A stretch of 64,000 bases of DNA from Octadecabacter dasysiphoniae (GTDB lineage: Bacteria; Pseudomonadota; Alphaproteobacteria; Rhodobacterales; Rhodobacteraceae). Of this stretch, positions 59,401 to 64,000 are shown piece after piece. The stretch is from assembly GCF_021532615.1 (NCBI RefSeq), contig NZ_JAKGAQ010000001.1:806001-870000 (forward strand). Reading direction: 5' to 3'. The position numbers were made by a program, and so were the translations under genes. Under the pieces are notes generated by a model. The model had not been told where the DNA came from, did no database searches, and was given only the letters and a program-made list of their open reading frames with translations. Each line of letters begins with the position of its first letter. Position 1 is the first letter of the stretch.

Positions 59401-59671
59401 TGACGGCTTTGACATCGGCGCGATTGACCTCAGCTTTGCCAAGGATGCTGAGCTGACGCTTGATCTGGCCACCATCGAAGGTCTGTCTGACACCGACAAC
59501 AACCTCGTCATTCATGGCGGCGTTGGCGACAACGATCAGGTCACGATTGTGGGTGCGTCCGACAGCGGCACATCAACAACGATCAATGGCGAAAGCTACG
59601 ATATCTACACAATGGGCGATGATGCGCAGATCTTCATCGAAGACGGTATCACGGTGAACACCACGATCTAA
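56495..59671 (+). CDS. BapA/LapA-type type I secreted surface protein with Ig-like repeats
   Basis: A 1,058-residue acidic protein. Residues 1-120 resemble the N-terminal retention prefix of BapA-like adhesins. A glycine/alanine-rich hydrophobic segment (about 144-174) follows and contains VAAG at 162-165, a motif resembling LapG protease sites. Seven repeats of about 96 residues then occupy 185-870, each ending in a VVDT-like block, which fits the Ig-like adhesin fold. The C-terminus has the NNLVIHGGVGDNDQVTIVG type I secretion signal region. The ATG at 56495 is preceded by GGCGGAG ten bases away. The exporter genes follow, so this is their probable substrate. Confidence 0.9.
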   Translation: MSAINFVVRDVAGNISRGSVAGEGVPSSLIVGAGADVSLNLTQGQIVSYTRQGQALEITLIDGRVIVIEGYFTTEGVSENELFLSADGYLTEVDLTQGAGADYFANYSVPDTAGKFAANEDLFHMRGADVMLADSYVPEDDEVGMLALGGLAPLFGWGGAAVAAGAAALVGGGGSGGPDAPAVEVTVGADSTDHVVNEADHADGVDVGGTGTPGGEVAVTVQGTTETTTVDIAGNWVVTFDPADIETGEYETPIDVSITNSGGTTTITDTLVVDTIIGVDANASGGTDGVINGVEHAAGVTLTGTVTGGDTVVVTIDGTDFDATVTGTTWTLDVPASVLGEGEYTQTVTITATDPAGNASSTTSTVVVDTVTSVTLDTSSVGGADNVVNGTEHAGGVTLNGTAQAGSSVVVTMGTVSQTVIATSAGTWTATYTSAQVPTGEETLNVTAVATDAAGNTASASGTVTVDTFVNELDLTSNSAGGADGVVNFDESGQAITMTGTVEAGSTVSVSLHGVVMGATVDANGGWSVTYPGGTLPGGEYDTTVTVTATDAAGNTSSLSDSVTVDTVAGDLALSTQPIEIDDVVNMVEAQDGVIINGTATPGLIVTVGFGSSSMNVLAQPNGTWSANFPASMVPADTASAQITASITDAAGNYKEVSDTVAVDTVVQPHEWSANAIEGDNVINANEAANGVVLSGTTEPNSTIMVEFGGEVVNVVSGASGAWSANFSSGSVNANDEYMASMKATATDPAGNVSVITSSVEVDTWVNNLTTADPVEGDNVVNAAEAADGVTLNGTVEAGSTVMVSFAHPNGTITQEAIVLANGNWSVTYAGADVPLGEYDANITIAATDANGNTDSITDTFKVDTSAPVAPGIENVVLDDDGVEAIKITATDNDVAVTEITSSGSTAQLADQDDGDLNNAGTKIEFEFDAPLPDGSHLVVNETDSAGNDNATYLVLEETGTNTVDMSGLDGFDIGAIDLSFAKDAELTLDLATIEGLSDTDNNLVIHGGVGDNDQVTIVGASDSGTSTTINGESYDIYTMGDDAQIFIEDGITVNTTI
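57047..59093 (+). repeat. Seven Ig-like repeats of about 290 bp in the adhesin gene
   Basis: The repeat units end with related blocks (LVVDTII, VVVDTVT, VTVDTFV, VTVDTVA, VAVDTVV, VEVDTWV, FKVDTSA). Each also carries a conserved centre (GVTLNGTVEAGSTV-like) and ATDAAGNT-like loop. The repeats are diverged at the DNA level, so they are old duplications rather than recent ones. Confidence 0.85.
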
Positions 59672-59680
59672 CAGCCCAGG

Positions 59681-59703
59681 CCCTGCGCGCAGATCGCGCA
59701 GGG
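59681..59703 (+). terminator. First of two tandem hairpins after the adhesin gene
   Basis: A perfect 9-bp stem (CCCTGCGCG with CGCGCAGGG) and a five-base loop lie ten bases after the adhesin stop. No T-run follows, so it may partially stop transcription or protect the adhesin mRNA. Confidence 0.55.
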
Positions 59704-59719
59704 TTACGACATAGGCGGA

Positions 59720-59738
59720 GGGCCGGATCAACCGGCCC
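59720..59738 (+). terminator. Second tandem hairpin before the exporter genes
   Basis: A perfect 7-bp stem (GGGCCGG with CCGGCCC) and a five-base loop, 16 bases after the first hairpin and 35 bases before the TolC-like gene. The pair could lower exporter expression relative to its abundant substrate. Confidence 0.5.
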
Positions 59739-59773
59739 CCGCACTGCACATCATAAGTGAACTGGGGTATCGA

Positions 59774-61114
59774 GTGGGACAGGCAAAACGTATCAAAGTA
59801 TCCATGGCTACCCTGTTGGCAGCCAGTGTTTTGACGGGCTGTATGGCCGAAGACATGGGCCGCGACCTTGTTTCGCGCGCGGGCGGGATCATTGGCAATG
59901 ACACAACAGTTGTGGCACCGGATCAGAACGCCGCTGCGCTGAATGGCGAATTGTCCAACGGTGAGCGTTCCGAACTGATCGATGATTTGTTGAACCGCCG
60001 CTCTGTCCTTCCTGCGGGCCCTTACCGCCAAGTTGCGTCTTCCGTCCTTGCCGCCAATTCCCGCGCCGCCGAGGCTGAGCTGCGCGCCGCAATGCTGCGA
60101 TCCAAAGCGCGCGAGATGAACTGGCTGCCTTCCCTTGGCCCTACGATTTCCCTTAATTCCCTCGGTTCCATCGTGGCCGGGCTTCTGGTTGAACAAACAC
60201 TGTTTGATGGCGGTGCCAAGCGCGCCGAACGTGAATTTGCACGCGCCGACGTCGAAGTTGCCGCCGTTGCACTGGCCCAAGATACCAATGATCGCGTGTA
60301 CCAAGCGCTTGATCTTTACCTCACTATTCAAGCGTCAAACGCGCGCGCGGCTGTCAACGAAGGCGGCATGTCGCGGATGGAACGGTTCGAATACGTTATG
60401 TCCGAACGTGTGAACGCGGGCATCAATGACCGCGCCGATCTGCAATTGGTGCAGCAAAAGCTGACGCAGATGCGGTCTGATGTTCTGGAAGACCGCGAAG
60501 CGGCATCCTCTGCGCGCAACGAACTAGCGGCGATGTCTGCCACGTCCCTCGATGGTATCAGTGGTATCTCAAATCTTGGCGACGTCGCAGGCGCGACCCA
60601 GCCGCTTGACGTTATGAAAGTCTCAGCCGAAGGCACGCGCACCTTGGCAGAGGCCCGCGCGATGCAAGCCGGATATATGCCCAACATTACAGCATCCGGC
60701 ACCATCGGCCAAAGCGACAGTGCGGGCATTGGCATCGGCATCCCCAAAGGTCTGGGGTTCGGGCGCGGTGCCGACATGGCCGCGATTGACGCCATGGGCG
60801 AAGCCGCAGAATTGCAGGTTGCCGAACAGCGCGAAGACAGCGCACGCGCCGTCGCCGCGATTGAGGGACAGGTGACGTCCCTTCGCCGCCAGCAGGCCAA
60901 CATTCAAACGATTATCAATCAAGCCAACGACAACTACACGCTGTTTGAACAGCAGTTGCGCGCAGGCCAGCGGACCGTGCCCGAAGTCGTCGGTGTGTTT
61001 CGCACCAAACTGGACGCGGAACGTGACGCTGTCGCGCTGACATATGACCTTGCGCGCCAGGAACTGAAACTGGCGCTGATTTACGGCACCCTCGTGGACG
61101 GAGAAGACATTTGA
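59774..61114 (+). CDS. TolC-like outer membrane secretion factor with lipoprotein signal
   Basis: A 446-residue outer membrane factor of the type I secretion system that forms the exit duct. The N-terminus has a lipoprotein signal peptide with lipobox LTGC (Cys23), and the body has long coiled-coil segments with two OEP-type repeats (SRAAEAELRAAMLRSKAREMNWLPSLGP and RTLAEARAMQAGYMPNITAS) typical of the family. It is preceded by GGGGT and starts at a GTG. It is encoded directly upstream of the ABC exporter, with a TTGA overlap. Outer membrane factors are often lipoproteins, as in OprM. Confidence 0.85.
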   Translation: MGQAKRIKVSMATLLAASVLTGCMAEDMGRDLVSRAGGIIGNDTTVVAPDQNAAALNGELSNGERSELIDDLLNRRSVLPAGPYRQVASSVLAANSRAAEAELRAAMLRSKAREMNWLPSLGPTISLNSLGSIVAGLLVEQTLFDGGAKRAEREFARADVEVAAVALAQDTNDRVYQALDLYLTIQASNARAAVNEGGMSRMERFEYVMSERVNAGINDRADLQLVQQKLTQMRSDVLEDREAASSARNELAAMSATSLDGISGISNLGDVAGATQPLDVMKVSAEGTRTLAEARAMQAGYMPNITASGTIGQSDSAGIGIGIPKGLGFGRGADMAAIDAMGEAAELQVAEQREDSARAVAAIEGQVTSLRRQQANIQTIINQANDNYTLFEQQLRAGQRTVPEVVGVFRTKLDAERDAVALTYDLARQELKLALIYGTLVDGEDI

Positions 61115-63363
61115 CCGGCCCAGTCCTCGCTTTTGACATCAACGCCACCCGTGGCGGCAAAATCACCCGTGTCTCCAAAGCCGAAGACACATGTGAAACA
61201 CCCGTGCTGGACACGCCGATCGCGTCCACGGCAGCCCGAGTGGATGACCGCTATTCCGACAAAGCGAAATCGCGCGCCGATCTTGCCGCGACCTATGCCG
61301 GTTTGTTGGGGGTGGACATCGTACGCTCTGACTTGCTTGAGGTCATGACAACAGCCGACGGCGACGACATTACGCCACGCGCGATGGCAAAGGCCCTGAA
61401 CGACGCCGGGCTGATCACATCCGTTTCCACAGACGCGCGCCCGACACCCGATCAATGGCCTGCCTTGGTTGAAATGACATCCGGCCATGTGTTGCTGGTG
61501 CTGGATCAAACCGACGATTGTTTCGTGGTTTTTGACACGACCTGCAAAGGCAACCGCGCCGAAGTGCCCGTCACAGATTTCATGCCCTATTTCAGCGGCC
61601 TGATCCTTCGTGCGGACATGGCCGTTAAGGATCTGACAGCAAAACACGCCAACAAAGGCAAAAAGGCCCATTGGTTCTGGGGGGAAATGCTCCAATTTCG
61701 CCGCCACATCGCCGAAGTCATGTTGGGGTCCTTCGTGGCCAACCTTTTGGCTGTGGCCGTGGCGCTGTTTTCACTACAGGTCTATGACCGCGTCATCCCG
61801 CACCAATCCACCGCCACGCTTTGGGTTCTCGCCATCGGCGCGGGCCTTGCGATGCTGCTCGAGGCCGGTTTGCGCATCGCACGCGCGCGCCTGATGGACG
61901 GGGCAGGGCGCAAGATCGAATTGCAGGTACAGTCTTTGCTGATGGACCGCCTTTTGGGGATGCGCCGTGGCAAAGAAGGCCAATCGCCCTCGGGTTTGTT
62001 TTCCGCCGTGCGCGAATTCGGCTCCGTGCGGGAATTTTTCACGGCCTCCACAATCGGCACACTGACAGATTTGCCCTTTATTGTGCTGTTCCTTGCCCTT
62101 GTGGCCTCCATCGGTGGCAACGTTGTTTGGGTGTTGTTTGTCGGTGGTTTGTTGATGGTTCTGCCGTCCTTCTTTTTGCAAAAGAAGATGATCAAGCTGA
62201 CCCAGCAAACCCAAGGTGCATCGGCCAAATCCAACAAGCTGCTGCACGAGGTCATCTACGAGGCCGACACAATCAAAGCGCAGCGCGGCGAAGACCGGTT
62301 TAAGCGCCTGTGGTCTGAACTGTCCGCCGTGTCGTCCTTGGCCACGTCCGAGCAGCGCAAACTGGCCTCCACCCTGACGTTCTGGGCGCAAGGCGTGCAG
62401 CAAGCGACCTATGTGGCCGCCGTTGTTGCGGGCACGTTCATGGTGTTCACTGGCGAATTCACTGTCGGTACAATCATCGCTGTTGGCATCCTGACCAGCC
62501 GCACATTGGGCCCGCTGACACAGCTTGCCGCGACCCTTGCGCGCTGGTCCAACGTCAAAGCCGCGCTTGAGGCATTGGGCGAGATCGCGGACGCAGAACA
62601 AGACCAGGAAGAAGACCGCACATACCTGCGCCGCGAAGACATGCAAGGCGGGTTTGAGCTGCGCGAAATTACCTTCTGCTACAACGAAGACAGCGGCCAG
62701 ACGCTGGATATCCCCGGTCTTAAGATCGAACCGGGCCAGCGGATTGCGGTGCTTGGGTCTAACGGGTCCGGCAAATCGACCATGCTGAAAATCCTGTCAG
62801 GTATCTACAAACCCACCAAAGGGCGCGTGCTGATTGACGGTGTCGATATGGGCCAAGTGATGCCGCGCGATTTGCGCCGCTCTATCGGCTATCTGTCCCA
62901 AGAGGTGCGTCTGTTTTCCGGCACTTTGCGCGAAAACCTGAACCTGACGTTGTTGGAACGCGATGATGATCGCCTGTTGGCGTCGCTTGATTTTGCGGGC
63001 CTTGGCCAGTTTGTGCGCAACCACCCCAAGGGTCTGGATTTGGAAATTTCCGATGGCGGCGAAGGGCTGTCCATCGGGCAGCGTCAGTCTATCGGTTGGG
63101 CGCGCCTGTGGCTGCAAGACCCGCAGGTTTGCCTGCTGGACGAACCGACTGCGGCGCTTGATCAAACGCTTGAATCCACCTTGGTTAGCCGCCTTGAAAC
63201 ATGGCTTGAGGGGCGGACCGCGATCATTGCGACCCACCGTGTTCCGATCCTTGAACTCACGACACGCACCGTAATCCTGCAAAACGGCCGCTTGGCTGTG
63301 GATGGCCCGCGCGAAGAAGTGCTGGCGCATCTACAAGGCAAAAACAAAAAGGCGACCGCGTAA
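61111..63363 (+). CDS. Type I secretion ABC exporter with degenerate C39-like domain
   Basis: A 750-residue ABC exporter resembling LapB-type exporters. The N-terminal about 175 residues look like a C39 peptidase-like domain, but no catalytic cysteine appears in the usual position (region RADLAATYAGLLG), so it probably binds rather than cleaves its substrate. Transmembrane helices lie at about 200-470, and the ATPase has Walker A GSNGSGKS at 549-556, signature LSIGQRQS, and Walker B VCLLDEPTAALD. The TTG start overlaps the TolC-like stop. It exports the upstream adhesin by inference from gene order. Confidence 0.92.
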   Translation: MTGPVLAFDINATRGGKITRVSKAEDTCETPVLDTPIASTAARVDDRYSDKAKSRADLAATYAGLLGVDIVRSDLLEVMTTADGDDITPRAMAKALNDAGLITSVSTDARPTPDQWPALVEMTSGHVLLVLDQTDDCFVVFDTTCKGNRAEVPVTDFMPYFSGLILRADMAVKDLTAKHANKGKKAHWFWGEMLQFRRHIAEVMLGSFVANLLAVAVALFSLQVYDRVIPHQSTATLWVLAIGAGLAMLLEAGLRIARARLMDGAGRKIELQVQSLLMDRLLGMRRGKEGQSPSGLFSAVREFGSVREFFTASTIGTLTDLPFIVLFLALVASIGGNVVWVLFVGGLLMVLPSFFLQKKMIKLTQQTQGASAKSNKLLHEVIYEADTIKAQRGEDRFKRLWSELSAVSSLATSEQRKLASTLTFWAQGVQQATYVAAVVAGTFMVFTGEFTVGTIIAVGILTSRTLGPLTQLAATLARWSNVKAALEALGEIADAEQDQEEDRTYLRREDMQGGFELREITFCYNEDSGQTLDIPGLKIEPGQRIAVLGSNGSGKSTMLKILSGIYKPTKGRVLIDGVDMGQVMPRDLRRSIGYLSQEVRLFSGTLRENLNLTLLERDDDRLLASLDFAGLGQFVRNHPKGLDLEISDGGEGLSIGQRQSIGWARLWLQDPQVCLLDEPTAALDQTLESTLVSRLETWLEGRTAIIATHRVPILELTTRTVILQNGRLAVDGPREEVLAHLQGKNKKATA

Positions 63364-64000
63364 TGGTGACCCTCGATCAGGAATTCGAAAATCGTGTGCG
63401 CGGCCCGTCGCTGTTGATCTGGCTGATCGGCGCGACTGTTCTGATTTTTATCCTTTGGGCCAAGTTCGCAGCGATTGACGAAATTGTGCGCGCCAAGGGC
63501 AATGTTGTGTCCGCGTCCCGCCCGCAAATTATTCAAAACCTCGAAGGGGGTATTCTGGCTGAATTGATGGTGACCGAGGGCGATCAGGTAGAAGAAGGCG
63601 ATGTGCTGGCCCGCCTGCGCGGCACCCAGTTTGAAACCTCTGTTGATGATCTGCGCGAACAGGTGATTGCCGGCGAAATCCGCCGTCTGCGCCTTGAAGC
63701 CGAGATCGAGGGGATGTTCGATTTCAACGTGCCTGACGCGGTTCTGGCCTATTCGCCCGATATGGTCGCGTCCGAGCGTGCGCTTTTGGCCGCGCGCCAG
63801 TCCGATTACGTGGGCCGCACCGAAGGCGCGCAAAGCATCGTCAACGAAACCCGCCGCGAACTGGCGGTGATGGAAGACTTGTACAACCGTGAAATCGCCG
63901 CATTGATCGAAGTCACCCGCGCGCGCAAAGCGAACTCGGACGCTGTGAACAACTACAACGAAATGGTCACCCGCGCCGAACTGGAACGCGCGTCCGAATA
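63363..64000 (+). CDS. HlyD-family membrane fusion protein (3' end cut by window)
   Basis: The visible 212 residues start with MVTLDQEFENRVRGPS, contain one transmembrane helix at about 15-35, and then show a lipoyl-like hairpin region (NLEGGILAELMVTEGDQVEEGD). A long helix follows, running to the window end. This is the LapC/HlyD adaptor that links the ABC exporter to the outer membrane factor. The start codon overlaps the stop of the ABC gene by one base. The C-terminal portion lies outside the window. Confidence 0.92.
   Translation, partial: MVTLDQEFENRVRGPSLLIWLIGATVLIFILWAKFAAIDEIVRAKGNVVSASRPQIIQNLEGGILAELMVTEGDQVEEGDVLARLRGTQFETSVDDLREQVIAGEIRRLRLEAEIEGMFDFNVPDAVLAYSPDMVASERALLAARQSDYVGRTEGAQSIVNETRRELAVMEDLYNREIAALIEVTRARKANSDAVNNYNEMVTRAELERASE

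Noticed and set aside
61111..61650. Reading the exporter N-terminus as an active C39 bacteriocin-processing peptidase.
   Set aside because: No catalytic cysteine is seen at the expected location, and no small double-glycine precursor is encoded nearby.

Overview
This 64 kb window is a chromosomal segment of an alphaproteobacterium of the family Rhodobacteraceae, most likely a marine roseobacter. The evidence is the end of the division and cell wall cluster (ftsA-ftsZ-lpxC-bamD-recN), a cobS/cobT pair, the separate pntA/pntB transhydrogenase, a DUF3422 protein, a very large calcium-binding repeat protein ending in a Hint domain, and a moderately high GC content with strong G/C third-position use. 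No rRNA, tRNA, insertion sequence, prophage or CRISPR array was seen. The genus cannot be fixed from the sequence alone.

Layout. Bases 1-6602 hold cell division and envelope genes (ftsA, cut by the window start, then ftsZ, lpxC, bamD, recN). Bases 6745-15485 hold an FAD-linked D-lactate/glycolate-type dehydrogenase, a ClC chloride transporter, a DUF427 protein, an M24 aminopeptidase, and cobS/cobT (late cobalt chelatase) with an orphan small membrane ORF between them. Bases 15644-18619 hold an ECF sigma/anti-sigma pair, an exported methionine sulfoxide reductase B and two tandem, related small membrane proteins. Bases 18621-26245 hold an atypical J-domain protein, a BolA protein, a DUF4177-like protein, gatB, a lytic transglycosylase-like protein, two small coupled genes and pepN. 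Bases 26329-31956 hold a cryptochrome/photolyase with a 55-residue DUF2256 partner, malate synthase G, a GlcG-like protein, a C26 glutamine amidotransferase and a small lipoprotein.

Bases 32040-37892 are one 1,950-residue protein made of calcium-binding repeats with a C-terminal Hint domain. Bases 38063-44461 hold an isoprenylcysteine methyltransferase-like protein, pntAB, an exported protein, an RluE-type pseudouridine synthase and the DUF3422 protein. Bases 44549-50876 are a peptide ABC transporter operon, divergent from two M20 deacylases (argE and an amidohydrolase, 51080-53427). This arrangement suggests uptake and deacylation of peptides or N-acyl amino acids. moaA, a lipoprotein and a YihY protein follow.

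The window ends in a compact type I secretion locus (56495-64000). It encodes a BapA/LapA-type surface protein with seven Ig-like repeats, a TolC-like outer membrane factor with a lipoprotein signal, an ABC exporter whose N-terminal C39-like domain lacks the catalytic cysteine, and a membrane fusion protein cut by the window end. This locus and the Hint-domain repeat protein are the most distinctive surface or secreted systems here. The least explained items are the orphan cobS-cobT membrane ORF, the tandem membrane paralogues, the small exported protein inside the peptide transporter operon, and the paired hairpins between adhesin and exporter genes.
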